64,000 nucleotides of DNA from an uncultured Methanobrevibacter sp. (GCA_900314635.1 OMVY01000010.1:55852-119851); one strand, 5' to 3'; counted from the stretch's first letter, positions 47,052 through 57,065 are shown. The notes: generated by a model not told the origin, from the letters alone. Translations and numbers: made by a program.

Positions 47052-48089
47052 ATGTTTGAAAAAATGATGGATTCATATAAAACATTGATTATTATACCAA
47101 TTATTATTACACTTTTAGCATTGGCTTGTATAACCATTAATGGTTTGGATCAAGGCGTTGAACTTAAGGGAGGTTCTCAGGCAGTATTGCAGTTAAATGA
47201 CAACATAAGTTCAATTGACCTTCAAAACCAACTCTCACATGATTTAGGTACAAGCGATGTAAAAGTAACCAACAATGGAGACAATCAGGTTACAGTTGAT
47301 TTGGAAAGCAGTGTAAATTCAACCACTTTTGCAAATGCAATCAAGGGGGAAGGCAAGGTTATTAGCTTTAACTCCATCGGACCTGTTTTAAGCGAAGAAG
47401 CAATGGGTCAGATTTATGTTGCAATGATTTTCGCATTCCTCTTCATGGCAGTAACCGTTTTCATTGTATTTAGAGAATTTGTACCATCAATAGGTGTTAT
47501 TCTAGCAGCATTATGCGATATCATAATAGCTGTCGGAGGAATGTCCCTTTTTAACATTCCATTGTCCATAGCATCTGTAGGTGCACTTTTAATGCTTATC
47601 GGTTACAGTGTGGATACTGATATCCTGCTTACAACAAGACTCTTGAAAAGAAAAGAAGGAACTGTTGTTTCAAGGGCTAAAAATGCTATGGAAACCGGTT
47701 TAACAATGTCCTTTGCTGCAATAGCCGCTATGGCGATTCTGTTCATAGTCACAACAATCATAATGCCTGAAGCAACTACATTAAGTAGCATTGCAGGAGT
47801 ATTGGTGATTGGATTATGTGGAGACATATTCACCACATGGTTTATGAACCTCGCAATATTGAGAAGATATATTGAATGGAAACATGAAAGAAAGATGAGA
47901 AAATACGGTATCAAGCAATCTGATGATGATTCAAGTTCCGAAGAAAGCAAAAAGGAAACCACACCTAGCCAAGGCAAAAATAAAAATAATAATCAATCCA
48001 ATAAAAACAAGAACAAAAAACCAAAATCAAGCAAAAAATCTAACAAGCGCAAGAATAAGAAATCTAAAAACAAAAAGGGAGGGAAATAA
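47052..48089 (+). CDS. secF: Protein-export membrane protein SecF
   Basis: Partner of SecD in the membrane complex that assists SecYE translocation. Six hydrophobic segments, with the first periplasmic-type loop after GLDQGVELKGGSQAVLQL, and IGYSVDTDILLTTRLLKR (D-x-D motif region). The frame starts at a GTG (47040) that is part of AGGTG; the ATG at 47052 is preferred, giving 345 residues. The last ~50 residues are an extremely basic, low-complexity tail (K/N/S/Q; NKNKNKKPKSSKKSNKRK) not found in most SecF. secD follows after two bases; order secF-secD is usual in euryarchaeota. Confidence 0.95.
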   Translation: MFEKMMDSYKTLIIIPIIITLLALACITINGLDQGVELKGGSQAVLQLNDNISSIDLQNQLSHDLGTSDVKVTNNGDNQVTVDLESSVNSTTFANAIKGEGKVISFNSIGPVLSEEAMGQIYVAMIFAFLFMAVTVFIVFREFVPSIGVILAALCDIIIAVGGMSLFNIPLSIASVGALLMLIGYSVDTDILLTTRLLKRKEGTVVSRAKNAMETGLTMSFAAIAAMAILFIVTTIIMPEATTLSSIAGVLVIGLCGDIFTTWFMNLAILRRYIEWKHERKMRKYGIKQSDDDSSSEESKKETTPSQGKNKNNNQSNKNKNKKPKSSKKSNKRKNKKSKNKKGGK

Positions 48090-48091
48090 TT

Positions 48092-49315
48092 ATGGCAAGC
48101 AAAATATCTGAATTTTTCAGAGACAGAAGAGTGATCTTACTTGTTATTTTCCTTTTAATAAGTGTTGTTAGTATTTCAACCCTTGGCATAGAGCAAGGAC
48201 TTGATTTAAAAGGTGGATCTTCCATACAATTGCAACTGGAAGAGCCTGTTAATGAAAGTACAATGGATGTTGTTACTTCAGTATTGGATAAAAGGCTTAA
48301 CATATATGGTGTTAGCGATGTTAAGGTAAGGTCAAGCGGTGACCAGATGGTTATCGTTGAAATGGCTGGAAAAAGTCCTGAAGAAGTGGAAAGGCTTATT
48401 GGAAATCCGGGTATTTTCGAAGCCAAGATAGACAATAAGACAGTTCTTACTGGAAGCGATGTAGCATCTGTTGAATCTCCTGTTGTTGGAGAATCCGGTC
48501 AATGGCAAGTGCCATTCAAATTAACCACAGATGGTGCCAAGAAATTTGCAGAACTTGCCAAAGGAAAAGGTGGACACGAAGTGGTATTCTACCTGGATGG
48601 AAAGCAGATTGACAACCATCCGCCGCAATTATCCGATGAACTAGCCAGTGGAGAGCCTGTAACAGATGTAGAAGTTACAGGAGGCGCTGAAGATGTGGGT
48701 AAGGCACAAGAAGAATCCAATACAATATTTACTGTATTGAAAACAGGTTCACTCCCTGTTAAAATCCACACAGTAGGTTCCAATACAGTATCTCCGGAAT
48801 TAGGTCAGCAATTCGCACAAGGTGCATTAATAGCTGGATTTTTAGCAATCTTAGGTATTGCAGCAGTTGTATTCATCAGATATAGAAAAGCTATTCTTGC
48901 AGTTCCAATTTTAATAACCACATTATCCGAGGTAATTATTATCCTGGGTATAGCATCTATTATCCATTGGAATATTGACCTTGCAGCTATTGCAGGTTTG
49001 ATTGCATCCGTCGGTACTGGTGTAGACGACCAGATCATCATTACAGATGAGGTATTGCACCACGACAGCGATGAAACAAGACACAGAAGAACCAGAACAC
49101 AAATGAATGTGAAAAACGCATTGTTCATCATCTTTGCATCTGCAGGTACTTTGATTGCAGCAATGCTGCCTCTTGCATATGTTGGATTCCAAAGAGGAAG
49201 CAGCGGTATCGGTACAATCGCAGGTTTCGCATTTACCACTATTATCGGTGTTTTAATCGGTGTATTCATTACCAGACCTGCTTATGCTAAGTTTATTGAA
49301 ATGTTTGTATCTTAA
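48092..49315 (+). CDS. secD: Protein-export membrane protein SecD
   Basis: 407 residues with an N-terminal helix, the conserved loop ESTMDVVTSVLDKRLNIYGV in a large external domain (P1-like), and five C-terminal hydrophobic segments starting near VSPELGQQFAQGALIAGFLA. IASVGTGVDDQIIITDEVL is the SecD counterpart of the D-x-x-D region. GGGAGG lies in the end of secF 7 bases upstream of the ATG, so translation is coupled. Terminator hairpin follows. Confidence 0.96.
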   Translation: MASKISEFFRDRRVILLVIFLLISVVSISTLGIEQGLDLKGGSSIQLQLEEPVNESTMDVVTSVLDKRLNIYGVSDVKVRSSGDQMVIVEMAGKSPEEVERLIGNPGIFEAKIDNKTVLTGSDVASVESPVVGESGQWQVPFKLTTDGAKKFAELAKGKGGHEVVFYLDGKQIDNHPPQLSDELASGEPVTDVEVTGGAEDVGKAQEESNTIFTVLKTGSLPVKIHTVGSNTVSPELGQQFAQGALIAGFLAILGIAAVVFIRYRKAILAVPILITTLSEVIIILGIASIIHWNIDLAAIAGLIASVGTGVDDQIIITDEVLHHDSDETRHRRTRTQMNVKNALFIIFASAGTLIAAMLPLAYVGFQRGSSGIGTIAGFAFTTIIGVLIGVFITRPAYAKFIEMFVS

Positions 49316-49329
49316 TTTTTCAATTTTGA

Positions 49330-49360
49330 GAATAGATTTAATCTATTCCTTTTTTCTTTT
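49330..49360 (+). terminator. Terminator hairpin after secD
   Basis: GAATAGAT-tta-ATCTATTC (8-bp stem) followed by CTTTTTTCTTTTTT. Confidence 0.7.
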
Positions 49361-49612
49361 TTATTTTAAGAATTAAGAAATACTCTTTTTTATTTAAAAA
49401 TATCGCAAAACCTTTGATTTAAAAAGCTATTAAAAAAATCCGAAAAACTTTTTTTATTTGAAAATTTTAGAAAAAACTCTTTGATTTAAAAAACTATAAG
49501 GAAAGAAAATAAAAAAAATATAACAATTGTTAAATATTTATATTATAAAGTTTAAAATAATATATAATACATAAAGACAAGTGTATTTTAAGAAAATTAT
49601 GGAGAATAAAAA

Positions 49613-50857
49613 ATGGTTATTGTTATAGGTACTGGTGCTGGAGGAGCAATAATAGCTATGGAACTTGCAAAAGCTAATATTCCAGTAACCATACTAGAAA
49701 GAGGCCCATACATAGAAAGCAAAGATTCATTTGAATATTATGACATGAAATACTATGACAAGAGATTTGAAAATACAAATAGCCTGGATTTATTGAAGAC
49801 CACTTGTATTGGAGGATCCACAATAGTAGCTGCAGGAAATGGTGTAAGAGTTCTCGAAGATGAATTCAAGGAATTGGGAATAGACTTGAGTGAAGAATAC
49901 AACGAGATTGAGGAACTGCTTGGAATTCACCAAATGGACGATGCGCATATCGGCAAAGGTACTCAGAAATTCATCGATTGTGCAAATGAACTTGGTTTTG
50001 ATGCTATAAAAATGCCTAAATTCATCAGGGATGAAGACTGCAAACCTTGTGGAAAATGCTCATTTGGATGTCCAAGAGATGCAAAATGGAGCAGCAAGGA
50101 TTTTGTAGACATTGCAGTTGAAAATGGAGCAGAACTCATTACCGGTGCGGAAGTTATAAAAATCGCAACAGCCAACAAGTCCATCAAATCAGTTGAATAT
50201 ATCAAAGATGGCAAAGATAAATCAATTGAATCAGACCTGGTCATCCTTGCTGCAGGAGCTATTGACAGCGCAGTGATATTGCAGAAGTCTGGAATCGATG
50301 CTGGAAACAAACTGTTCTTTGATCCATTTGTCAGCGTTGGAGGAGTGTTGAAGGACATCAACTTCAATAGTGAAACTCAGATGAATGGGTTGGCAGTTGG
50401 TAAAGAGTATATCCTTGCACCACATTTCTCATCTTTCATAGCAAAATACATTAAGGAAACTGATCCTGAAATTGAAGACAAGGATATTTTAAGCATTATG
50501 GTCAAGGTGCCTGACGATATGGTAGGTACTGTGGACAGCGAGGGAAACGTATTTAAATTCAATACAATAGATGATATCAGAAGGCTGGCTCAAGGTTCAG
50601 CAGCTGCTGGAGCAATACTTGAAAAAGCTGGAGTCGATCCTACAACCATGACTTCAACAGTATTCAGAGGAGCCCACCCAGGAGGCACTGCTGCTATCGG
50701 CGAAGTAGTTGATAAGAATTTAAAAACTGAAATCGACGGCCTTTATGTCTCAGACGCAAGTGTCATACCGGTTTCACCTGGAAAACCACCAATATTGCTT
50801 ATTTTAGCATTAGCTTTAAGACTAGCTAATCATTTAAAAGAAGAAGTTATTAATTAA
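49613..50857 (+). CDS. GMC-type FAD oxidoreductase with a ferredoxin-like cysteine motif
   Basis: 414 residues. The dinucleotide-binding motif VIGTGAGGAIIAMELAK starts at residue 4, LERGP and CIGGSTIVAAGNGVR follow, and the C-terminus has RGAHPGGTAAIG and GLYVSDASVIPVSPGKPP, the GMC_oxred_C signature. Between them C143-x2-C146-x2-C149-x3-C153-P (CKPCGKCSFGCP) is a canonical [4Fe-4S] ferredoxin motif, so electrons may pass between the flavin and an iron-sulfur cluster. The substrate (alcohol, sugar or lipid) is unknown. TATGGAGA precedes the ATG. Single-gene unit with terminator. Confidence 0.85.
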   Translation: MVIVIGTGAGGAIIAMELAKANIPVTILERGPYIESKDSFEYYDMKYYDKRFENTNSLDLLKTTCIGGSTIVAAGNGVRVLEDEFKELGIDLSEEYNEIEELLGIHQMDDAHIGKGTQKFIDCANELGFDAIKMPKFIRDEDCKPCGKCSFGCPRDAKWSSKDFVDIAVENGAELITGAEVIKIATANKSIKSVEYIKDGKDKSIESDLVILAAGAIDSAVILQKSGIDAGNKLFFDPFVSVGGVLKDINFNSETQMNGLAVGKEYILAPHFSSFIAKYIKETDPEIEDKDILSIMVKVPDDMVGTVDSEGNVFKFNTIDDIRRLAQGSAAAGAILEKAGVDPTTMTSTVFRGAHPGGTAAIGEVVDKNLKTEIDGLYVSDASVIPVSPGKPPILLILALALRLANHLKEEVIN

Positions 50858-50876
50858 CTTCTTTACTTTTTTTTAT
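50841..50876 (+). terminator. Terminator hairpin after the GMC oxidoreductase
   Basis: AAGAAGTTA-ttaat-TAACTTCTT (9-bp stem, spanning the stop codon) followed by TACTTTTTTTTATTT. Confidence 0.7.
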
Positions 50877-51024
50877 TTAACAAAATCGTAATGAAAACTT
50901 TTTTTATCGCAGCAATTTAAAAAATAGCTAAAAATAATTAATTTTAAAAAAAATAGCTAAAAAGAAATAATTAAAAAATTAGAAGCATAAACCCAAATTA
51001 AAAGTTAAATTTTAAAAAATTAAT

Positions 51025-51483
51025 TTAAAATTGTTTAGATAACTCTTCCGCTTGAATCAAACGTTCACAATAATGGCATCGAACAGTTATCGGATTTGTT
51101 TCAACAAGATAAAATCTGCTCTCAACAGGTTCTTCAGTATTTGTAATGCATTTTGGATTAGTGCATTTAATCAGGCCATTAAGTTCTGATACCGCATTCA
51201 CCTGACCTTTGTGTACTATTTCAAAATCCTTGACAATGTTGATTGTAGCATCAGGAGCAATAAGGAAAATCTTATCAAGTTCACTGGATTCAAGCTCCCT
51301 GTCTTCTATCTTTACAATATCCTTCAAGCCCAGGCGTGACGGCACATTCATGGCTATTGTAACATTGGTTCCCTCTTCAGGAAGCCCTAAAATCTTTAAA
51401 ACTTGAAGAGCCTTGTTTGCTGTGATATGGTCAATAACAGTTCCATTTTCAATAGGTTTTACTTTTAATTCTGGTTTACTCAT
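51025..51483 (-). CDS. pyrI: Aspartate carbamoyltransferase regulatory subunit
   Basis: Allosteric subunit that binds nucleotides and tunes aspartate transcarbamoylase, the first committed step of pyrimidine synthesis. The 152 residues start [19 protein letters not shown]; the allosteric domain has [20 protein letters not shown], and the zinc domain has CTNPKC and CHYC (two cysteine pairs). AGGAGATATT precedes the ATG. The catalytic subunit pyrB is not in this window. It is divergent from the TldD gene. Confidence 0.96.
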   Translation of the reverse strand: MSKPELKVKPIENGTVIDHITANKALQVLKILGLPEEGTNVTIAMNVPSRLGLKDIVKIEDRELESSELDKIFLIAPDATINIVKDFEIVHKGQVNAVSELNGLIKCTNPKCITNTEEPVESRFYLVETNPITVRCHYCERLIQAEELSKQF

Positions 51484-51714
51484 GATTATAAATATCTCCT
51501 AATTTTTATTTAAAACTTATTATTAAAATAAATCATTAGATTATAAAAATTGTCAAATTCAATAATTTCATCCTGCAAAAAATACTAAAAAAGCTCAAAA
51601 TAATACTTATCCATGACAAACAATTTATATAAAAACGAACTATATTAAATAGTAAATATAAAAAAATATATGAAAATATAAACTTTTAAGAATCAACTAT
51701 AAAAGAGAGATAAA

Positions 51715-53085
51715 ATGGAAGAACACATAGATTTATTTCAAAAAATAATTACTAAAATCCAAGATAAAGTTGATTATGCAGATATTATATCTTTAAAAGG
51801 AAACTCCAACAGCATATTAATGAAAGATAATAAATTCCAAAACATCGACTCAGGAATAACTACTGGTGCAAGAATCAGAGTTCTTAAAAACGGTGCTTGG
51901 GGATTTGCATACACAAACGATATTTCCAAGCTCGAGGAAATTACAGAAAACGCAATTAAAATATCAAACTCCCTTTCTGGAGAAGTAGAACTTGCAGAAG
52001 CAGATATTATTGAAGATAAGGTTAAAGCAAATTCTAAAATTAAGGCATCAGACATTGACATAGATGAGAAAAAGGAATTAATTGAAGATGCAAACAAGGC
52101 AAGCAATGTAGGTTCTGTAGTAAGCACTACTGCAAGCTATTTAGATGTTGAAAGCGAGGATTTCTTTATAAATACAGAAGGAAGCCAGATTCTAAATGAA
52201 AGTTCCAGAATAATGCTATCCCTAAATGCTGTTGCTTCCAATGGAGAAATTATGCAATTTTCCCATGACAGCCTGGGAGGAACAAAAGGTTATGAAATCT
52301 TAAAAAATGCGGACATTGAAACTTTCGGTCGAAAAATAGGTGAAAAAGCAACAGATTTATTAGATGCCACACCTGCGCCTTCTGGAAGATTTGATATTAT
52401 CGCAGACAATCTCCTCACTGGAGTTTTCATCCACGAAGCTGTTGGTCATGCAACTGAAGCAGATTTAATGCTTATAGATGATTCTGTACTGAAAGACAAG
52501 ATGAACACCAAAATAGGTTCAGACATTGTAAATATTTTTGATGATGCTAGCAACAAGGATGCATTCGGATATTATCCTTATGATATTGAGGGGGTCAAGA
52601 CTTCCAAAAATCAACTTGTTAAAAACGGAGAACTCGTTTCCATGCTTTCATCAAGAGAAACCGCAGCTAAATTCGGTAGAAGATCATCTGGAAACGCACG
52701 TTCAGCTATCAGCGACCAACCTATTGTGAGAATGAGCAATACATATCTTGCACCTGGAGACATGAGCTTTGAGGAATTGTTGGAAGACATCAAGGACGGA
52801 ATATACCTTAAAGGCTCTAGAGGAGGACAAGTGGATACTGGAAAGGGCAATTTCCAATTCAATGCAACAGAAGCTTACAAAATCGAAAATGGAGAATTGA
52901 AAGACCATTACAGAGATGTTTCATTATCTGGAAACATTCTTGAGACATTAATGGGCGTTGATGCAATTGGATCTGATTTCAAACTTAGTGTTGGATTCTG
53001 TGGAAAAGATGGCCAAACCGCACCTGTAGGTGATGGAGGACCTCACACTAAAATATTAAATGCCATGGTTGGAGGAAGCAGCTAA
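51715..53085 (+). CDS. tldD: TldD-like metalloprotease
   Basis: 456 residues of the TldD/PmbA family. The zinc-binding HExxxH is HEAVGHATEAD near residue 240; SGITTGARIRVLKNGAWGFAY lies in the N-terminal domain, and YLKGSRGGQVDTGKGNFQF, SGNILETLMG and DGQTAPVGDGGP near the C-terminus. Bacterial TldD/TldE act as heterodimers in peptide maturation; archaea have paralogs whose targets are mostly unknown. No TldE/PmbA partner gene is adjacent. AGAGAGAT precedes the ATG. Confidence 0.94.
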   Translation: MEEHIDLFQKIITKIQDKVDYADIISLKGNSNSILMKDNKFQNIDSGITTGARIRVLKNGAWGFAYTNDISKLEEITENAIKISNSLSGEVELAEADIIEDKVKANSKIKASDIDIDEKKELIEDANKASNVGSVVSTTASYLDVESEDFFINTEGSQILNESSRIMLSLNAVASNGEIMQFSHDSLGGTKGYEILKNADIETFGRKIGEKATDLLDATPAPSGRFDIIADNLLTGVFIHEAVGHATEADLMLIDDSVLKDKMNTKIGSDIVNIFDDASNKDAFGYYPYDIEGVKTSKNQLVKNGELVSMLSSRETAAKFGRRSSGNARSAISDQPIVRMSNTYLAPGDMSFEELLEDIKDGIYLKGSRGGQVDTGKGNFQFNATEAYKIENGELKDHYRDVSLSGNILETLMGVDAIGSDFKLSVGFCGKDGQTAPVGDGGPHTKILNAMVGGSS

Positions 53086-53399
53086 GCAATATTAAAAAAT
53101 TTTTTTGATGAATTAATAGTTTAATATCATAAACTCATTAAAAAAAATGTAATGAATTAAAACAATTATGAATAGTTTAATACCATAAACGCATTGAAAA
53201 AATTTTTTGATGAATTAAAACAATTACGAATAGTTTAATATCGTAAACACAAATAGGAAATGCCATTTTAATGAAGCGTTCATTTAATTAGAACGAATGC
53301 CTTGGATAAATTTTCAAATCGAATTAATGAGATGTAGACTACCCATTTGAAATTATGCATTTTAATTAAAAATTAAACAGGACAAATAAGGTGATGATT
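53086..53399. repeat. Spacer with imperfect ~60-bp repeats
   Basis: Three degenerate copies of a unit around GATGAATTAAAACAATTA-GAATAGTTTAATA-C-TAAAC are seen at about 53107-53250 (first copy shortened). The rest of this 314-base spacer shows no gene. Confidence 0.6.
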
Positions 53400-53957
53400 A
53401 TGTTAAGTGAAGAAGATGGAAAATATTTACTCAAAATTGCTAAAGAGGCAATTGAAACATATGTATGTGAAAACAGGAAAATAGATGTTCCTTCAGACTG
53501 TCCTGACTATTTAAAAGAAGAACTTGGAGTATTTGTAACATTGAACAAGAACCATTATCTAAGAGGATGCATTGGCTATCCTGAACCTGTCTTTCCATTA
53601 ATAAATGCAACAATTGACTCCGCGATTTCAGCAGCTACAAGAGATCCCCGCTTTCCAGAAGTGGATGAAAATGAGCTTGGCGATTTGGAATATGAGATAA
53701 CAGTTCTTACCAAACCTGTCTTGATTGAAGTTAGCGAGCCAATGGAATATTTAGACAATATAATTATTGGCGATGACGGCCTTATTGTGGAAAAAGGATT
53801 CTACAGAGGATTGCTTCTACCACAGGTTGCACCTGAAAACAATATGGACAAAGTTGAGTTTTTATCCCATACCTGCATGAAAGCCGGATTAAGCCCAAAT
53901 TCATGGAGAGAAGGGAATATAAAAGTCTTCAAATTCCAAGGCCAGATTTTCAAATAA
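53400..53957 (+). CDS. AMMECR1 domain protein (AmmeMemoRadiSam system protein A)
   Basis: A 185-residue protein with the AMMECR1 signature LRGCIGYPEP near residue 55 and AATRDPRFPEVDENEL, EYEITVLTKP, GLIVEKGFYRGLLLPQVAPE, ending with SWREGNIKVFKFQGQIF. It belongs to the archaeal/bacterial set in which AMMECR1, a Memo-like and a radical SAM protein co-occur, though neither partner is adjacent here. The frame starts with GTG/ATG codons at 53391-53396 that are part of AAGGTGATG; the ATG at 53400 is preferred. Molecular role unknown, nucleic-acid binding suspected. Confidence 0.92.
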   Translation: MLSEEDGKYLLKIAKEAIETYVCENRKIDVPSDCPDYLKEELGVFVTLNKNHYLRGCIGYPEPVFPLINATIDSAISAATRDPRFPEVDENELGDLEYEITVLTKPVLIEVSEPMEYLDNIIIGDDGLIVEKGFYRGLLLPQVAPENNMDKVEFLSHTCMKAGLSPNSWREGNIKVFKFQGQIFK

Positions 53958-54363
53958 AATTCAAATGTCATATTTCAAATAATTTTTATTTTATTTTTCT
54001 AATTTTTTAAAAAATCATCACGAAAGTCTTTTAAAAAAAATATATCTTAAAAAACTATTTCCCCTTTTCGAAAAAAACTTTTATAAAATTTTAAACTAAA
54101 AACCATTTCCAGATATCCCAAAAAACTTTTTTAAAATCTAAACTAAAAAACCAAAATTAATAGAAAATTCTTAAAATTTCAAGATATATTCTAAAAACCT
54201 TTATAAAGAATAAAATATTAATGTATATATAATAACTTTTTTAATAATTAAATTTGTTTTTTAAAAAAGAATTCTAACTGGAATTTAACTTATTTTAATT
54301 TTTATTTCAATTATAATAGCTTATTCTATAATTAAAAAATTATCAATATTACGAGGTTATCAA
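53958..54363. other. Spacer before nog1, no gene seen
   Basis: About 400 AT-rich bases. Degenerate repeats of AAAAAACTTTTATAAAATTTTAAACTAAAA type occur around 54065-54160. A TATATATAA stretch near 54222-54231 may be the nog1 box A. Confidence 0.45.
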
Positions 54364-55419
54364 ATGAAATTACCAACTATCCCAACTCCTGAAGAATTAC
54401 TTGACAAAGGATTCAAAAGGGGAAAGAAAGCGGCAGATTTGAAAAGAAGCGAAAGAATGCCAAAGCACATAAAAGGAAAGAAAGTGGAAGAAGTCAGGGT
54501 TGTTACATCATGCCAGGTCATAAAGGCGAAACTCAAAAGCATTATAGACAGCACTCCTGAAATTGAAGAGCTTCCAATGTTTTATCAAGATTACATAGAT
54601 ATTACAGTTGGAGTAGATGATTTCAAACAGGCTCTTGGAGCATTGAACTGGGCTTTCGGAATTATCACCCAGCTTGAAAAGGATTATTCTGCAAGAATTA
54701 GAAAATCTCCTTCTGAAAAGGCAGCAGGCCTTAGAAAAGAGGCATATGGAAGAATTTCCTCTGTTGTTAAAAAGATATCCAAGGATTTGGACTTTCTGGA
54801 CTTTGCAAAGAATAATTTAAGAAACATGCCGACAATCGACTTTGATGCGACTAGCATTGTCATTGCAGGATTCCCAAATGTTGGAAAATCCACTTTGTTA
54901 AGCAAGATCACCGATGCAGAGCCTCAAGTAGCTGATTACCCATTTACAACAAAAGGAATTCAGATAGGTCACTTTGAAAAAAGATGGAGGCATTACCAAA
55001 TCATCGACACTCCAGGGCTTCTCGACAGGCCTGTAGGAGAAATGAATGATATTGAATTGAATGCTATGGTGGCACTTGAAGACCTTGCAGATGCAATTCT
55101 GTTCATATTCGATGCATCTGAAACTTGCGGATACGGTCTTCCAAACCAGTTCAATCTTTTAGAAGAAATCAAGCAGATTTTCGACACCCCTATTGTTTAT
55201 CTATTCAATAAGATGGATATTGCAGATTACGATGGTGCAAGACATGATTACATCCAGGAATATATAGACAAAACCGAGGATCCATTACTCATATCCGCAT
55301 TGGAAGGTGAAGGAGTCGAGGAGATTGTCAGATTGATTACAAGAGTGAAAAAAATAGACAGAATCCTTGATGTGGAAGTCGAAGAGGAAGATGATGAACA
55401 TTACTTCGATTTAACTTAA
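54364..55419 (+). CDS. Nog1 family GTPase
   Basis: Archaeal homolog of nucleolar GTPase Nog1, involved in large-subunit ribosome assembly. The N-terminal ~160 residues ([21 protein letters not shown]) form the helical bundle, followed by the G domain: G1 [14 protein letters not shown] (~176), G3 [10 protein letters not shown]4 NKMD, and SALEGEGV for G5. 351 residues is the short archaeal form without the eukaryotic C-terminal extension. CGAGGT precedes the ATG. Confidence 0.94.
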   Translation: MKLPTIPTPEELLDKGFKRGKKAADLKRSERMPKHIKGKKVEEVRVVTSCQVIKAKLKSIIDSTPEIEELPMFYQDYIDITVGVDDFKQALGALNWAFGIITQLEKDYSARIRKSPSEKAAGLRKEAYGRISSVVKKISKDLDFLDFAKNNLRNMPTIDFDATSIVIAGFPNVGKSTLLSKITDAEPQVADYPFTTKGIQIGHFEKRWRHYQIIDTPGLLDRPVGEMNDIELNAMVALEDLADAILFIFDASETCGYGLPNQFNLLEEIKQIFDTPIVYLFNKMDIADYDGARHDYIQEYIDKTEDPLLISALEGEGVEEIVRLITRVKKIDRILDVEVEEEDDEHYFDLT

Positions 55420-55429
55420 AAACCATTTA

Positions 55430-55465
55430 TTTTTAGATTTTTATCTAAAAATATCTTTTCTTTTT
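55430..55465 (+). terminator. Terminator hairpin after nog1
   Basis: TTTTTAGAT-tttt-ATCTAAAAA (9-bp stem) followed by TATCTTTTCTTTTTTT. Confidence 0.65.
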
Positions 55466-55640
55466 TTAAAATATTTCAAAAAATTCTCTTTTTCTAAAAA
55501 CTATTGGCAATAAATTAAAAATGCTTTTTTTAAATATTAGACAATAAATTAAAATCTCCTTTTTTTAAATTTTTTATCAGAATTGATAATTTTTTAAAAA
55601 TTTGATAAAAACTTACAATAGACATTATTTGATAAAAAAA

Positions 55641-55800
55641 CAAAATTATTCAAAAATAGCTTGTTTAAAAACAAAATTATATAAAAATAGCTGTTAAAAA
55701 AAAACTTATTCAAAAACAGCCGGTTTAGAAACAAAATTATATAAAAATAGCTGTTAAAAAAAAACTTATTCAAAACTAGCTTGTTTAAAAAAAAATAAAA
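55641..55800. repeat. 60-bp tandem repeat between nog1 and the small heat-shock gene
   Basis: Units 55661-55720 and 55721-55780 are nearly identical, with partial copies on both sides (from 55641 and up to 55800). The A-runs are U-tracts for the minus-strand heat-shock transcript. The rest of the 450-base gap shows no gene. Confidence 0.85.
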
Positions 55801-55868
55801 AAGAGTAAAAATTATGGTAAAAATACCATAATTCCAAATATGAGTTTATTAATAGATTCTAAAAAGAC

Positions 55869-56624
55869 CTATTCAATATCAACTTTTGCTTTAGGTGTGC
55901 TGATTTTTGGAATTGTAACGAATAAAATTCCATTGTCATATTTAGCAGAAACTTGCTCGATATCAATGTCTTCAGCTAATTTGATTGTTCTAGCAGCTTC
56001 TCCTTTCTTACCTGCAGTGATAACGAATTTTGGTTTGGAATCTTCAGGACAGTTGATTTTTTCAAAGATGTTTGCAAATTTGACTTTAAGAGTGATTGAG
56101 TTTTTAGTTGCTTCAATGTCAATATCCTCTTTTGCAACTCCAGCAAGGTATGCTTGCATGTAGTAGAAACCTTCAGCATCAATCAGGTCAACATCGATCT
56201 TGTTAGTAGCGGATGTTTCTCTGTATTCCTGGTATTTAGCATCAACATCTTTTTGGAAAGCTTTTAAAGCGACGATTGTATCATCAAAGGTTTTGCTTAA
56301 GTTCTCACTTACCTTTTCAGCTACATCCTTGCCCTTATCAATGTTTTCATCTAACTTTTCTTTTCTTCTTCTAGAATCTTCTTTGAATCTTTCAGCACTC
56401 TCTTTAGCCTCAGATTTTACTTTTTCCTTGCCTTTGCTGGCTTCTTCTTTGAGGTGATCAGCTGTATCTTTTAAATCATCCTTAATTTTATTAGCTGCTT
56501 CTTTAGTGTTAGGAATTTCTTCTTCAGCTTCTTCATTAGCTTCAACATTAATTTCCTCATCAGCTACTTCTTCAACTTTTTCTTCTTCAATAGGTTCTAC
56601 ATCAATGATATCATCTTTAGCCAT
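55869..56624 (-). CDS. Small heat-shock protein with long charged N-terminal arm
   Basis: 251 residues. The C-terminal part (~143-241) is an Hsp20/alpha-crystallin domain (VDLIDAEGFYYMQAYLAGVAKEDIDIE, then NGILFVTIPK) with a short tail holding an I-x-I-like VDI. The N-terminal ~140 residues are unusual: an acidic stretch (1-40, EEEKVEEVADEEINVE), then a highly charged helix with recurring K/E/A patterns (ANKIKDDLKDTADHLKEEA, KVKSEAKESAERFKED) like LEA or apolipoprotein-type 11-mer helices. Ordinary archaeal Hsp20 proteins are ~140-160 residues. GGAGTTGATATT precedes the ATG at 56624; the frame runs on upstream. Confidence 0.85.
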   Translation of the reverse strand: MAKDDIIDVEPIEEEKVEEVADEEINVEANEEAEEEIPNTKEAANKIKDDLKDTADHLKEEASKGKEKVKSEAKESAERFKEDSRRRKEKLDENIDKGKDVAEKVSENLSKTFDDTIVALKAFQKDVDAKYQEYRETSATNKIDVDLIDAEGFYYMQAYLAGVAKEDIDIEATKNSITLKVKFANIFEKINCPEDSKPKFVITAGKKGEAARTIKLAEDIDIEQVSAKYDNGILFVTIPKISTPKAKVDIE

Positions 56625-57065
56625 AATATCAACTCCTTTATAAAATTTTATCAACTCATTTTTATCAAAAACGATTGAAATATCAATTCAATCCAAATAT
56701 TTGATAAAATTCTCCAGCATACCAATCTTTAAACTTTGAATATTCCTTGAAAGTGGAATTTTACAAAGAAAAACTTTTAGTATACTTTGGTTACTTTAAT
56801 TATATAGTTATAAAAACTAGTATTTAAACCTTTCTAATAGTTAAAAGAAGATTTCAAAATTAAATAAAAAAACAGATTTTAATTAAATATAATATTATTT
56901 AAAAAAAGTCTTAAAAAAATAAAAAAAGATTCAAAAAAATGAACAATAAAACTTCTTTTAAAGAAGAATTAATCAAAAAATAAAATTAATAATTACCCCT
57001 TAAAGAAGAATTAACCTCCTTAAGAAGAATTACCACTATAAAAAGAATTAAGCTCTAGAAGTGAA
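56625..57065. other. Spacer before the heat-shock gene, no gene seen
   Basis: About 440 AT-rich bases. AAGAAGAATTA variants recur at 56955-57050 just after the SIS-domain gene; a minus-strand box A is possible near 56798-56810. No frame found. Confidence 0.45.

Noticed and set aside
47052..49315. secF before secD as an unusual gene order
   Set aside because: Bacteria have secD-secF, but secF-secD is the usual euryarchaeal order, so it is not novel.
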